DNA of 64,000 nucleotides from Chloroflexota bacterium (GTDB taxonomy: Bacteria; Chloroflexota; Anaerolineae; UBA4142). Within the stretch, counting starts at the first letter, position 1, and each line of letters starts with the position of its first letter. Below are positions 48,701-57,761 of this stretch, piece by piece. The notes beneath the pieces are model-generated. The model was not told the DNA's origin and made no database searches. It was given only the letters and a program-made list of their open reading frames with translations. Where the stretch lies: assembly GCA_016208315.1 (NCBI GenBank), contig JACQYF010000082.1:1-64000 (forward strand). Reading direction: 5' to 3'. The translations under genes and the position numbers were made by a program.

Positions 48701-50983
48701 GCCGCCGCCCATCCATTGCAAGTCTTCCACGGCGACGTTAGCAGGACCATCGCCGTTCTTCCCGGTCCCCGTAGGCACATTCCAAGTTGCGCCGGTGTCG
48801 GTGCTCGCAAAGACGCCAATCTCTGTTCCCACGTAGAGCCAAGCCGAGTTAGCCGGATTGATCGCCACGGCATAGATCGGTACTTGCGGCAGATTGCTGG
48901 TGATGCTGGTCCACGTGGTACCACCGTCCGCCGTGCGCCAGAGGCGATTTGCGCCATAGCCCCAATAGCCCACGTAGAGGATGTTGCTATTGTTCTTGTC
49001 AATCGCAATTGACCCAATTGCCGTCCCAGGATTGCCCGCGCCAATATTCGTATCCACGCGCGTCCAGGCTGGCGGGGTACTTGTCCCATTCGTCGTCATG
49101 TAAATTTGGCTGTTTTTGTGACCCACCCAGATGACGTTCGAGTTGCTGGGCGCAACGGCGATGGCATTGATGCCGCTACCAATCGAAGCTTTAAGCGCCG
49201 TCCATTGCGGACCACCGGTCGGACTATTCCATACATACGGCGTGCGCGCATCGTTGGTAACCCAGAGCGAAAGGTCGCCTACGAAAAGCCGATTGGCGTT
49301 ATTGGGATCGAGCAGGATAGGCGCAATGAAACTACCGACCCCATTGCACGCATCATCAATCCGATACGGTGCAGCACGGCAAGTCCAGGCAGCGCCATCC
49401 CAATAGGTCCCCCAAATGGAATCTGAATCACCATCGCCGCCAGTGTCGGAGCGATGCACCTGACCATAGATATACTCATTGTAGAGGTAATTAGGATTCG
49501 TCGGGTCAGCAGCGGACTTGCCACCGTCACCACCACTAAAATAGGTCCAAGCATTGGCTCCGCCGGCCGGAGTGTACACCGTTGCCCCATTGTCCTGACT
49601 GCCGCCGACCAAGACACCGTTGTTGTTGCCTGCGACGCCATAGAATTGGGTGATTCCCAGGTTGTTGTTCATGTAGACCCAACCCAGGTTGTAATCGGCA
49701 TTCGTCCCCGCCGTCGTGACATCGGCAGTATAGTAGATACCCCCATCATTACCGTTGAGCAGGGCAAGGTTAGAGCCGGGAATAGACACGAGCGCGTGGT
49801 GATCGGCATGGGGCGAAGGTGGTTCTCTATAGTGCCATGAATAACCCCAGTAGGCAATTTTGGTAAATGTAGTCCCACCGTCGGTTGACTTGTACATGTC
49901 TACGCCCGCAACCACAACAAAGTTCGGGTCATCTGGTTTTACCCAAATCGCGTTGTCGTAATCGCCTTGGCTGCTCAGTAACTGCTGACCCGTGTTCACG
50001 CGGGTGTAAGTATGTCCACCATCCATACTCTTGTACACGTCGCCTGAATTTTGATTGACACTGGCATAAACGATGGAAGGATTGCTGGACGAGTATGCCA
50101 GTTCAACGCGTCCAGAGATGGTGGGAGTGAAGGTTGCGGCTGCCCAGCCAGATGCGCCGCCACCTGTTGTATACCATGAGTATCCACTGCCACCTGCCAC
50201 GGCGTTATTGCTATTTGTCGGGTCAAATTTCACATCTCTCCAACTGCCAGTGACACGTCGTGTCCAAGTGGCGCCGCCATCGGTACTGTGATAGAGACCG
50301 GTGCCTGTCGCCGCCAGCAAATTTGCGCCATCCGGTGAGATGGCAAGCCGGTTCACAAAGTACCAATCAGAAGTGTTCGTGCTGGACAATTGCGTCCAGG
50401 TCGTGCCGCCATCGGTACTCTTAAAGACCCCCGCCCCGCGAAAGCCAGTGCCCGAGGTTTCGCCAGTGCCAGCGTACATCACGTTAGCGTTGGTCGGATC
50501 CATGATCAAACTACTGATCCCCAGGTTCGCCATCCAATCGTCAATCGGCGCCCAGGTGGTGCTGGTGGAACAACAGTTGGTCGTCTTCCAAAGACCGCCA
50601 GAGACACTACCGATAAGTACCGTGCTGGCACTGAGCGGCAGAATCGAGCGGATGCGACCGCCGACATTCTTCGGACCGGCTTCGATCCAACTCACATTGT
50701 CAATGCCGGCGACGCGTGGGGCACGCGCGTGCTGCTGCACCATCGCCGTGCGTTGATTCAGCGCCTTGATCAGCGCGCCGTCAGGGATCGTTCCGGTTTT
50801 GTCCTTCATCTGATCGAAGCGCCATTGAAAGTATTCTTCTATGGTCGCGGCTTCGTTCTCTTCTTCTTCGACGGCTTGCGTGTTCCATACCGCCGAATAC
50901 GGGAACGCGAATAGCATCACGGCCACCATAGTCAGCAGCAGAAAAAGGATGCGACGATTGAAGGGTGAGAACAACGTGGACAT
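45767..50983 (-). CDS. Giant secreted protein: Asp-box beta-propeller plus beta-helix and duplicated module
   Basis: This 1738-residue exported protein has an N-terminal signal or anchor (about residues 10-30). A sortilin/BNR-like propeller region to about residue 800 has at least seven Asp-box motifs (VFKSTDGGTTW, LYHSTDGGATW, VYKSMDGGHTY, LWRTADGGTTW, VFASTDTGATW). A beta-helix-like stretch follows with repeats such as GGTWNANSSTLAVN. Then a module of about 200 residues occurs twice (TTVDPTDDFISAATGGSC and TTVDTTDDYISAATGGSC with KLRRE). A fibronectin-like segment and the C-terminal FLPFVSRP end the protein. It looks like a surface adhesin or glycan-binding protein. GGGAGGGG precedes the ATG. 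Confidence 0.85.
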   Translation of the reverse strand: MSTLFSPFNRRILFLLLTMVAVMLFAFPYSAVWNTQAVEEEENEAATIEEYFQWRFDQMKDKTGTIPDGALIKALNQRTAMVQQHARAPRVAGIDNVSWIEAGPKNVGGRIRSILPLSASTVLIGSVSGGLWKTTNCCSTSTTWAPIDDWMANLGISSLIMDPTNANVMYAGTGETSGTGFRGAGVFKSTDGGTTWTQLSSTNTSDWYFVNRLAISPDGANLLAATGTGLYHSTDGGATWTRRVTGSWRDVKFDPTNSNNAVAGGSGYSWYTTGGGASGWAAATFTPTISGRVELAYSSSNPSIVYASVNQNSGDVYKSMDGGHTYTRVNTGQQLLSSQGDYDNAIWVKPDDPNFVVVAGVDMYKSTDGGTTFTKIAYWGYSWHYREPPSPHADHHALVSIPGSNLALLNGNDGGIYYTADVTTAGTNADYNLGWVYMNNNLGITQFYGVAGNNNGVLVGGSQDNGATVYTPAGGANAWTYFSGGDGGKSAADPTNPNYLYNEYIYGQVHRSDTGGDGDSDSIWGTYWDGAAWTCRAAPYRIDDACNGVGSFIAPILLDPNNANRLFVGDLSLWVTNDARTPYVWNSPTGGPQWTALKASIGSGINAIAVAPSNSNVIWVGHKNSQIYMTTNGTSTPPAWTRVDTNIGAGNPGTAIGSIAIDKNNSNILYVGYWGYGANRLWRTADGGTTWTSITSNLPQVPIYAVAINPANSAWLYVGTEIGVFASTDTGATWNVPTGTGKNGDGPANVAVEDLQWMGGGNSTGSTILIAGTHGRGAFTADVTPPGITNTYADDDLVCAGNTPCYATIGEALNNVATGGTVTVYAGAFSESVSVAKNATVNVVGNIIANDVSLYSGATWNANSWTMTAGNVSLFGGTWNANSSTLAVNDFDLSSGTWNANSSTLTVNGNWTTSGTFNAGTGTVVFAKNGVVTVNLPSVTEGTLSFCNVTINGNTTVDPTDDFISAATGGSCTQFTQNGKLRREAPTQDVLYPGYDISYTFKDARNRNAVVLGPRIGTPSLRNTSVTITSNQQPPSTCGANNFPTTPVLRQYDIVGTNTGGIYPLRLYFTASNPDESNGNTVTAPYNLAIYHCNGTSWEKYAGTGGSDANGVYVEANVTFTTGSTFAIGSSGTYYYSQGSLDAGLLASWNTARGGGGSQPANFSDSDYFVIQNGHSMTTASALTLSHAGSLLQIESGGALTADTNNVSVNGAQIDAGGTLTINSGRTLTVSNGSRAPDLTVNGTLVNAGIFTMSGTASFGAGSVYQHGRDGGTIPTATWNVASTVNVTGITATVPGGLPQAFGNFTWNSTVQTATISFAGNLTTVNGNFTVTSTGSGAIRLTQNLSPVLNVGGNLIMNGGTFNLAGTTGNPIANVAGDVLLNGGTLRPSASTGTTTLNVAGDWTYSGGTFTPDYSTVNFTKNGVATVSSSATAGTLTFCNLTISANTTVDTTDDYISAATGGSCTTYTQTGKLRRETPTQNINSSSTFTFKDARNRDAIVLTKTGAGTDLGNTAVTVTSNLQPTTCGSTTLGGQPVFKSFEIAPTGSSPFGPYIMRLYFSASSPNEANGNTTTAPFNLAIYHCTGTTWQRLSTGATGGSDANGVYVQVPNVSSFSTFGIGGGPSAPTGVTLARLDAIPDATGITLEWQTLVEVNTSGFQLERALDGKTYLTFGAFIPARGIGGGALYSVRDTSVLAGQTVQYRLVEIAMNGARTTYGPITSTRPNAPGPIFLPFVSRP

Positions 50984-51028
50984 GACGACCCCTCCCTTTG
51001 AGATTAGTGAGCGCCGACCATCTTTTTC

Positions 51029-51487
51029 TTATGGCACGGCTTGGATTGGAAATACAAAACGAATAAGGGCCGGCGGACAGGGCGTACCACCTGGGCACGG
51101 CGGCGGGACGCGTTCCAAGGCGATCTCCGTGCTGCCGGGCGCAATCACGCGGAAGAACCAACCGGCAGGTCCCGGCCTGTTCATCTTTTCTGGCGGTGTC
51201 AGCGCGAGCAAAACGAGATCACGATAGCTGACGGTCCATTCATGCTCCGGAAAATCCGAAACATTAATTATCTGCCCAACTTTGACGGTCGTCGCGATCT
51301 GATGTTGCGACTCCGTGAGTATCACATCAGCATGAATGACCGTCGCCGTTGCCATCGCAACAGTTGGAGTGGGTGAAGCAGGCGCGGGCGCGGTTGCGAC
51401 GGGCGCGGCGGCTGGCGCGGGAACCGTCGGCGCAGCACACGCGCCAAGCAGCGACAATCCTATCCACCAAACGATTAATGCTAACAT
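51029..51487 (-). CDS. Small lipoprotein of unknown function
   Basis: This 152-residue protein has a short signal peptide with lipobox LGAC (Cys 17) and a Pro/Ala/Thr linker (PAPAAAPVATAPAPASPTPT). A C-terminal beta-rich domain follows, with VKVGQIINVSDFPEHEWTVS and GWFFRVIAPGSTEIALERVP. The spacing of these two blocks is reminiscent of chagasin-type (I42) protease inhibitors, but key residues are not clear, so this is a suggestion only. It lies 12 nt after the ABC substrate-binding gene and probably belongs to that operon. Confidence 0.6.
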   Translation of the reverse strand: MLALIVWWIGLSLLGACAAPTVPAPAAAPVATAPAPASPTPTVAMATATVIHADVILTESQHQIATTVKVGQIINVSDFPEHEWTVSYRDLVLLALTPPEKMNRPGPAGWFFRVIAPGSTEIALERVPPPCPGGTPCPPALIRFVFPIQAVP

Positions 51488-51499
51488 GATATGAAAACC

Positions 51500-52807
51500 T
51501 TACGGCCCCAGATCGCCTTGATTCAGCCGAAAGTACTCCTGGGTTTGACTCGCCGCCGAGCGGATCGCATCGTTCACGGAAACGTCTCCGTAGAACGCGC
51601 GCTTGATTTCTTGATTGAGCGCATCCTCGACGTCAAGCCACGTCGTCATGATCGGCACGCGGCGAATGTGCGGCGCCATGTCCAGATAAACGCGACTGCT
51701 GGCCGGCGCAAGATTCGTACCGAGGAACAACGGCGATTCGGCGATGGACTTTGCCGAGGGCACGGTGCGCCCCGAGGCGACCATGATTTTCTGTCCCTCT
51801 CGGCTGGCGGCGAATTCGACAAAGGCCCACGCGGCCGGTTTATTCTTTGAATCGCGGGCGATGCAATAGCCATCGCTGTGCAGCGCCGTCGCCACATTTT
51901 TGTCGCCCGGCAGCGGCGCGATGTCCCATTCGAAATCCTTGATCGTGTCGCGCAATTCGGGCGTGATGGAGCGACTCTGCAAGAGCATGCCTAACGTGCC
52001 GTGCTGAAAGCGCGATTGGGATTTTTCGGTCGCCTCGTCGGCTTTGGAGGGAACGACGTGTTCCTTCACTTGCAGATTCACAAACCATTGAAACGCTTCG
52101 CGCGACGGAACGGAATCGAGCGCGAGTCCCCGCGGCTTGTTCAGATCGTCAACCAATTCGCCGCCGTGCGCCCAGATAAAAGGCGCGAGCCGCAGCGCGA
52201 CGGGGTCAACGCCCAATCCGTACTGGACGACTTTGCCATTCGCCGATTTGGTCAGCGCGCGCGCGGCGCTGAGAAAATCATTCCACGTCCAATTGCTCTT
52301 GGGAAACGGGACATTCGCCGCGGTGAATAGTTTCTTGTTGTAATAAACCTGAAGCGATGACAGGTTTTGGGGCAGGCAGTATTGCTTGCCCTTGAATTTG
52401 AACGCGTCGAGCGCGACGGGATAGAAATCGGCTGGCGCGACGGCCTGGCTCTCCGCGACGTATCCATCCACCGGTTCGAGCGCGCCTTTGATCGCGAATT
52501 GACCAAAGCGGCGATAGTTGATCAGGAACACATCGGGCGGCGTCCGGGCGGCGAAATCAGCGGCGAGGCGTTTCAAGAATTGCGCGCTGTCGGGAACGTT
52601 GTTAATCGTGACCTTGATGCTGGGCTGAACTTGCGCAAACGCGGCGACGAGTTGCCGGTAGCCCGCCGCGCCTTCCGGCGTATCACTCAGCAACAGCACA
52701 ATCTCACCCTTTGGCGCGCCGGGTACGGCGGGGGTTGTCGTTGGGGCGATTGGCGCGCACGCGGCTAGCGCGCAAACGAACACCAAACACAGCATCGCTC
52801 TTTTCAT
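51500..52807 (-). CDS. Extracellular solute-binding lipoprotein of a sugar-type ABC importer
   Basis: This 435-residue family 1 solute-binding protein has a lipobox LAAC (Cys 17) and a short Pro/Thr linker. The fold contains IKVTINNVPDSAQFLKRLAA, PPDVFLINYRRFGQFA, WTWNDFLSAARALTK and the C-terminal block AAWAFVEFAASREGQKIMVA. Such proteins bind mono- or oligosaccharides or glycerol phosphates. The two permease genes lie just upstream and overlap it (start 52807, previous stop at 52804), but no ATPase gene is in the cluster. A shared MsmX/UgpC-type ATPase elsewhere would be needed. Confidence 0.9.
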   Translation of the reverse strand: MKRAMLCLVFVCALAACAPIAPTTTPAVPGAPKGEIVLLLSDTPEGAAGYRQLVAAFAQVQPSIKVTINNVPDSAQFLKRLAADFAARTPPDVFLINYRRFGQFAIKGALEPVDGYVAESQAVAPADFYPVALDAFKFKGKQYCLPQNLSSLQVYYNKKLFTAANVPFPKSNWTWNDFLSAARALTKSANGKVVQYGLGVDPVALRLAPFIWAHGGELVDDLNKPRGLALDSVPSREAFQWFVNLQVKEHVVPSKADEATEKSQSRFQHGTLGMLLQSRSITPELRDTIKDFEWDIAPLPGDKNVATALHSDGYCIARDSKNKPAAWAFVEFAASREGQKIMVASGRTVPSAKSIAESPLFLGTNLAPASSRVYLDMAPHIRRVPIMTTWLDVEDALNQEIKRAFYGDVSVNDAIRSAASQTQEYFRLNQGDLGP

Positions 52808-53679
52808 CGAGTTCGTCCCTCTATTTGATTGGGGGCGCGGACGGTCCGCACGAGATCAATCTGCTCTTGCAAAAAGAATCGTTGCGTTAAGGCAAAGAGC
52901 AGGACGATGGGCGCGACCATGATGACCGCCGCCGCCATCAACACAGGATAGTTGGACTGAGCCAGTTGTTGCAAGGTTTCGAGTCCGACGGGCAAGGTAA
53001 AATTCGACGGCGAGCGAAGGTACAACAGCGGACTGACATAATCGTTCCAAAAGAACGTGAACGCCAGCATCGCGACGGTGATCACGCACGGCCAGGCCGC
53101 AGGCAGCGCAATCGAATACCAAATCCGCAACGGACTCGCGCCCTCGACCTGCGCCGATTCGTACACCTCGCGCGAGACGCGCAAGCACGCGAGGTAGAAA
53201 AGCATAACGTAGAACGGACTCGCGCCCATCGCCGCCGGGGCGATCAACGCGGCGAACGAATCAATCCAACCGATTTGGACAAAGAATAGAAAGCGCGGAA
53301 CCCAAACGGTGGGCGGCGGCACGAGCAACCATGCCAGGCACAAGCCGAACAAGAATACCTGGGCGCGCTTGGACAACTGCGACATCGCGAACCCGGCCCA
53401 GGATGCGGTCACCACCGTGAGCGGGACGGCGACTACGACGACGACCAAAGAATTCAAAAGAAATCGGCCGAGCGCCACATAGCGATCGAGCGCGATCAAA
53501 TAATTCTCAAACGCGAATGGCGGCGCAAGAAATTCCAGACGATTCGGCGGCGGCTCGGTTGTCGGGCGGAGGGAATACGAGAGCATCCAGACCAGCGGGA
53601 AGGCGAAAACGACGACGAGCGCGCCGAGCCACGCCCAGGTAGTCAATTTGCGAAGTAATTTAGCGTCGTGTTTCATCAT
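52804..53679 (-). CDS. Carbohydrate ABC transporter permease, MalG-like
   Basis: This 291-residue permease has six hydrophobic segments and the MalG/AraQ pattern: N-terminal FPLVWMLSYSLRPTTEPP, LNSLVVVVVAVPLTVVTASW, and the EAA loop YESAQVEGASPLRIWYSIAL that contacts the ATPase. It overlaps the neighbouring genes by four bases on each side, so the three are tightly coupled. Two adjacent Met codons open the frame and either can be the start. Confidence 0.92.
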   Translation of the reverse strand: MMKHDAKLLRKLTTWAWLGALVVVFAFPLVWMLSYSLRPTTEPPPNRLEFLAPPFAFENYLIALDRYVALGRFLLNSLVVVVVAVPLTVVTASWAGFAMSQLSKRAQVFLFGLCLAWLLVPPPTVWVPRFLFFVQIGWIDSFAALIAPAAMGASPFYVMLFYLACLRVSREVYESAQVEGASPLRIWYSIALPAAWPCVITVAMLAFTFFWNDYVSPLLYLRSPSNFTLPVGLETLQQLAQSNYPVLMAAAVIMVAPIVLLFALTQRFFLQEQIDLVRTVRAPNQIEGRTR

Positions 53680-54581
53680 TCTGGGTCCGCGAGGAGCGAC
53701 TGCATACCAATGTACATCGCTGTCACGAGGTAGAGGATGATCGTTGCCGCCGCGCCATAACCGTAGCGGAACAAGCCGAACGACTCGTCCACGATATAGT
53801 GCGGCAGGAAAAAGGTTGCATAGTACGGGCCGGTTTCCGTCGTGATGAGACCGGGCACGAACGTTCCCTGAAACGAGAGCGCCGTATCGCGAAACGAGAG
53901 CAAGAACAGCGCGGGGACCATGAGCGGCAATACGATACGACGAAAAATCTGGACTCGATTTGCGCCGTCGAGCGCGGCAGATTCAAAGAGTTCGCGTGGA
54001 ATCGTCTGCAGCATCGCCAGCATCAGCACAAATCCTTCGCCGAGTTGAAACAGCCACATGACCACGACGGCCCCGCGCGCCGTCAGCGGCTCTTGCAGCC
54101 AGGCGACGCCGGGCAATCCGATCGCGTTGAGCGCAAGGTTGAGCGGTCCAAATCCTGGGTTGAGAATGAGCAGCCAGACCAACGCGTACGCGACCTCGGG
54201 GATAATCGTCGGCAAGTAGATCGTCGCGCGGGCGATTTCAAACGCGCGACCGCTGCGATTTAATGCGAGCGCGAGGAGGAACGCGCCCGCCACGCGCAAG
54301 GGTACCGCGATCGCGCCAAACCAAAGCGAATTGTAGAGCGCGCGCTTGAAGCGCAGATCGGAGAAGAGATTATGAAAGTTGGCATAGTCGTTCCACCGGG
54401 GCGGAGAAAAAACATCGTATTGCGTGAACGCCAGCCCCAGCGTAACAAACACGGGCATGAGGACCAGCAACGTCCCGCCGATGAGAAAGGGCGCGAGCAA
54501 GAGACGCAGTTTCCAGGCGTAGGAAATCGGCGCCACGGTCCAAACGGTTAGTGCTGTGTTGCTCCTCCACGTCGAGTCCAA
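53676..54581 (-). CDS. Carbohydrate ABC transporter permease, MalF-like
   Basis: This 301-residue permease partners the MalG-like protein. It shows six hydrophobic segments, the entry FVTLGLAFTQYDVFSPPRW and the EAA loop FESAALDGANRVQIFRRIVL. The TTG start at 54581 is supported by AAGGAG seven bases upstream; no ATG in the following 100 codons would keep the first helix. It is the first gene of the importer cluster and starts 15 nt after the stop of a receiver-domain gene, so importer and signalling genes may share a transcript. Confidence 0.9.
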   Translation of the reverse strand: MDSTWRSNTALTVWTVAPISYAWKLRLLLAPFLIGGTLLVLMPVFVTLGLAFTQYDVFSPPRWNDYANFHNLFSDLRFKRALYNSLWFGAIAVPLRVAGAFLLALALNRSGRAFEIARATIYLPTIIPEVAYALVWLLILNPGFGPLNLALNAIGLPGVAWLQEPLTARGAVVVMWLFQLGEGFVLMLAMLQTIPRELFESAALDGANRVQIFRRIVLPLMVPALFLLSFRDTALSFQGTFVPGLITTETGPYYATFFLPHYIVDESFGLFRYGYGAAATIILYLVTAMYIGMQSLLADPE

Positions 54582-54596
54582 GTAAGCACTCCTTTT

Positions 54597-55049
54597 TCAA
54601 GACGGCTTGATCACTGGGATGGGAAATGGTTTCAGGATCAGTTCCTGCACGATCTTCAACATGTCCGCCATCTCAAACGGTTTGGCAAGATATGCGTCGG
54701 TGAGTACTTTGGCTTTAGCTTCGATTTCGGGAGACCCGAAGCCGGTCATGAGAATCGTACGGGTGGTCGGATAAGTGTGGCGAATCTGGGCGATCAGTTC
54801 GAGGCCGGACATGCCGGGGAGCCGCAGATCGCAAAGGACGAGTTGGAACGTTTGTGTGGGGAGCAGGGCGAGGGCCTCAGACGCGGTGTAACAGACATCT
54901 ACACTCAGACGATTATCCGGAGCGCGGCGGAATGCCTGCGCGAGGGTGAGCGCAATCGTGCGCTCGTCCTCCACAATGAGAATGCGCGCCTTGTCCACGG
55001 TGGTCATGCTGCGGTTATCCGTCAAGTTTGCTGGCAACACGTCAGTCAT
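54597..55049 (-). CDS. Stand-alone receiver-domain response regulator
   Basis: This 150-residue CheY-like protein consists of one receiver domain with ILIVEDERTIALTLA, phospho-Asp in LVLCDLRLPGMSG, Thr in LMTGFG and Lys in YLAKPFEM. It has no output domain, so it acts through protein contacts, perhaps as an intermediate in a phosphorelay. ATG 55049 or the in-frame ATG 55007 can be the start. It directly follows the PAS kinase gene and precedes the sugar importer. Confidence 0.9.
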   Translation of the reverse strand: MTDVLPANLTDNRSMTTVDKARILIVEDERTIALTLAQAFRRAPDNRLSVDVCYTASEALALLPTQTFQLVLCDLRLPGMSGLELIAQIRHTYPTTRTILMTGFGSPEIEAKAKVLTDAYLAKPFEMADMLKIVQELILKPFPIPVIKPS

Positions 55050-55070
55050 TTTTCGCGCTCTGTTGGTCGC

Positions 55071-56561
55071 TCACCTAAAGTCAAGGCGCGGCAAGTCAAA
55101 ATAAAAGGTCGTGCCGCGGTCCGTTTCTGAATAAAAGCCGAGTTGACCGCCGTGCTTTTCGATCAATTCCTTGGAGATGCTCAAACCTAGCCCGCTGCCG
55201 CCCTTTTGTCTGGACTCGGACGAATCCGCCTGGGCGAATTTCTGGAAGATGCGAGCGCGAAATTCGACCGGGATACCGGGCCCGCAATCGCTCACCGCCA
55301 CTCGAACCATGGCGCCCGGGCCCGAAAGCGAAATCGTCACCATGCTATGGCGGGGAGAAAACTTGGCCGCGTTCGATAGCAGGTTGGCCATCACCTGGAG
55401 GAGACGATCGCGATCTCCGTTGACGAGCACGCGGTCAAGTTTCTCCGTCAGCACGAACCGGACGCCATACTGCTCGGCATACCCACGGTTCGCTTCCAGC
55501 GCCGCTGCGACCAAAGCGCCCAGGTCGAGCGGCCTGAAATCAAAAACCATTTTGCCGCATTCGAGCTTTTGAATGTCGAGGATGTCGTTGACCAGCCGCA
55601 CCAGGCGTTCACAGTCTTGGTTGGCAATGGCAATCAGTTCTTTGGCTTGCGCCGGAATCTCGCCCATCACGCCCCCGGCGATCAGGCCGAGCGCGCCGCG
55701 GATCGAAGTGAGCGGCGTGCGGAGTTCGTGGCTCACCATGGAGACGAATTCGTTTTTCATCCGCTCGATGTTCTTCCGTTCGGTGATATCTTCTTTGACC
55801 GCCAAATAGTGAGTGATCCGCCCTTCCGGGTTGACGATGGGCGAGATGCGGGCATCCTCGTGATATAGCTCGCCATTCTTCTTGCGATTGATAAACTCGC
55901 CGTGCCACTCACGACCCGCCCTGATCGTCCGCCACAACTGGGCATAAGTTTCCCGCGGGGTCAGGCCGGATTTCAAGGCGCGCGGATTCTTGCCGATCAC
56001 CTCCTCGGGGCGGTAACCGGTTAACTGCGAGAATTTGGGGTTGATGTATTCGATGTTGCCCGCAAGGTCGGTCATGACGACGGACGCCGGGCTTTGGTCA
56101 ACGGCCAGAGACAATTGGCGCAGCTTTTCCTCGGTCTGCTCGCGCTCGGTGATGTCCTGGACCATGCCGAGCGAGCGGAGAATGTGGCCCGATTCATCGC
56201 GGAGGTGTTCGCATTTTTCATAGACCACGCGAACTTGATCATCGGATCTTCTCACAATCCGGTGCTTGACCTCATAGGTGTCTCGGCTCTCACGCAACGA
56301 GCCGGAATACGCGGCGTCTACGGCCGCGCGATCATCCGGGTGGACGGCTTGCAGGAATGCTGCATAAGTCGCTTCAAACTGTTGTGGCTGTAATCCGAAG
56401 ATGCGGTAGACCTCATCGGACCACGTCAGACGATTGTTGACGACGTCGAGTTCCCAACTGCCGAGGTGGGCCATCTCCTGCGTCCGGTTCATCATTCGTT
56501 CGTTCTCGCAGGATTCCTCTTCGACTCGTTGCTGGGCTGTAATGTCACGCATTACTTCCAT
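55071..56561 (-). CDS. Double-PAS sensor histidine kinase, apparently N-terminally truncated
   Basis: This 496-residue kinase has two PAS/PAC domains (about residues 25-145 and 150-270), a HisKA domain with phospho-His in FVSMVSHELRTPLTSIRGA and an HATPase domain (NLLSNAAKFS, DCGPGIP, GSGLGLSISKEL). It opens with EVMRDITAQQRVEEE, the sequence that normally closes a PAS-PAC domain. The gene therefore seems to have lost an upstream PAS domain, or translation starts late. Stop codons lie directly before ATG 56561 in frame, next to the end of the preceding gene at 56574. No membrane helix is present. Confidence 0.9.
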   Translation of the reverse strand: MEVMRDITAQQRVEEESCENERMMNRTQEMAHLGSWELDVVNNRLTWSDEVYRIFGLQPQQFEATYAAFLQAVHPDDRAAVDAAYSGSLRESRDTYEVKHRIVRRSDDQVRVVYEKCEHLRDESGHILRSLGMVQDITEREQTEEKLRQLSLAVDQSPASVVMTDLAGNIEYINPKFSQLTGYRPEEVIGKNPRALKSGLTPRETYAQLWRTIRAGREWHGEFINRKKNGELYHEDARISPIVNPEGRITHYLAVKEDITERKNIERMKNEFVSMVSHELRTPLTSIRGALGLIAGGVMGEIPAQAKELIAIANQDCERLVRLVNDILDIQKLECGKMVFDFRPLDLGALVAAALEANRGYAEQYGVRFVLTEKLDRVLVNGDRDRLLQVMANLLSNAAKFSPRHSMVTISLSGPGAMVRVAVSDCGPGIPVEFRARIFQKFAQADSSESRQKGGSGLGLSISKELIEKHGGQLGFYSETDRGTTFYFDLPRLDFR

Positions 56562-56573
56562 CGCACCCTAATC

Positions 56574-57761
56574 CTAATCTACCCACTCGGGCTCCGGTTC
56601 GCTGACCCCGAGATGCTCGACAAAGTAATCGGCCACTTTGAGCAGTTGCTGCGAGACCGGGTGCCTGGGCTGCGCGAGGACCAGCGGATTTCCGGAATTG
56701 GCGCATTGCGTTAGAGCGCGGCCGCTGCTCGGGACTTTTAAGGATAGCGGGCGTTTGAACGTGCGCTCAATGTCCGTCGCCGAGAGTCCGACCTTGGAAT
56801 TGGCGCGGTTCAATACCGGGAAAATTCTTTCCGGATTCACGCCGATCTTCTCTGCCATCTCCAAAAAGTAACTCGTGTGGAGCACGGATCCAATTTCCGG
56901 AATCACCACCAGAAGAATAGCATCGGCGCGTTCCAGAATGACGAACATCCGCTCCGAATAACTGGCTTCACAATCCACCACCACGACGCTAAATACCGTC
57001 GGCAGCAATTCGGCGACCTTTCTGATGTGATCGGCGCAGATCAGTTCCGAGTGCTCGGGACGGAAAGGACTGGCCAGCAGGTGAACTCCGGACGAATGCC
57101 GGGTCATGACTTGGGACACGATGTAATTATCTATTTCGCTTTCCGTTTTCACCAGGTCTAAAATGCTGCGTACGGGCGGTACGTTGAGCAAAGAACCAGT
57201 CTCGCCAAACGTTAGATTCGCATCGAACAGCGCGACGCGGCCCACATTGCGCTTTTGGAAGGCCATGGCCAGATTGACGGCGAGCGTGGTCTTGCCGACT
57301 CCGCCTTTTGTGCTAAAGACGGCAATGAGTTTGCCCGCCGCGCCGATGGGCTTGTACAGGTCTTGGCGCGCGTGGATGCGCGCCAGCAGGGCCTTGAGGC
57401 GATAGATCAGCTCCCTGGGTTCCGCCGGCTTGACCAGATAATCATCCGCGCCGGCCTGAAACCCGGAGACCTTGTCTTCCAGTTTTCCTCTGGCGGTGAG
57501 CATGATCACCGGGATCAGGCGCGTGGTGGGCATCTTACGCATTTGCCGGCAAAGGGCATAGCCATCCATGCCGGGCATCATGACGTCGAGCACGGCCGCG
57601 TCGGGTACCTCTTGCTTGAGCACTTCGAGGGCTTGCTCCGCCGACTGAGCGTACGTGACCGCGTAGCCGCCTTTGATCAGCGCCAGCCGCGTTGCTTCGG
57701 CGATCCGTGGATCGTCATCTACGAGCAAGACGTGGGGTTTTGAGGTATCCATCGTCGTCAT
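56574..57761 (-). CDS. Receiver domain fused to CpaE/MinD-like P-loop ATPase
   Basis: This 395-residue protein has a receiver domain (about residues 8-125; VLLVDDDPRIAEA, AVLDVMMPGMDG, YLVKPAEP) and a SIMIBI ATPase with the deviant Walker A STKGGVGKTTLAVNLA near residue 155. The ATPase also has LFDANLTFGETGSLLNVPP and VVVVDCEASYSERM. This is the CpaE/TadZ layout, proteins that localise type IV (Tad) pilus assembly at the pole; no pilus genes are in the window. It sits between an HPt gene (overlapping) and a PAS kinase gene, so it is likely an output of the phosphorelay. Confidence 0.9.
   Translation of the reverse strand: MTTMDTSKPHVLLVDDDPRIAEATRLALIKGGYAVTYAQSAEQALEVLKQEVPDAAVLDVMMPGMDGYALCRQMRKMPTTRLIPVIMLTARGKLEDKVSGFQAGADDYLVKPAEPRELIYRLKALLARIHARQDLYKPIGAAGKLIAVFSTKGGVGKTTLAVNLAMAFQKRNVGRVALFDANLTFGETGSLLNVPPVRSILDLVKTESEIDNYIVSQVMTRHSSGVHLLASPFRPEHSELICADHIRKVAELLPTVFSVVVVDCEASYSERMFVILERADAILLVVIPEIGSVLHTSYFLEMAEKIGVNPERIFPVLNRANSKVGLSATDIERTFKRPLSLKVPSSGRALTQCANSGNPLVLAQPRHPVSQQLLKVADYFVEHLGVSEPEPEWVD

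Noticed and set aside
45767-50983. Several separate genes in the long surface-protein region
   Set aside because: A single minus-strand frame of 1738 codons is uninterrupted and carries consistent repeat motifs; plus-strand frames are low-complexity shadows.
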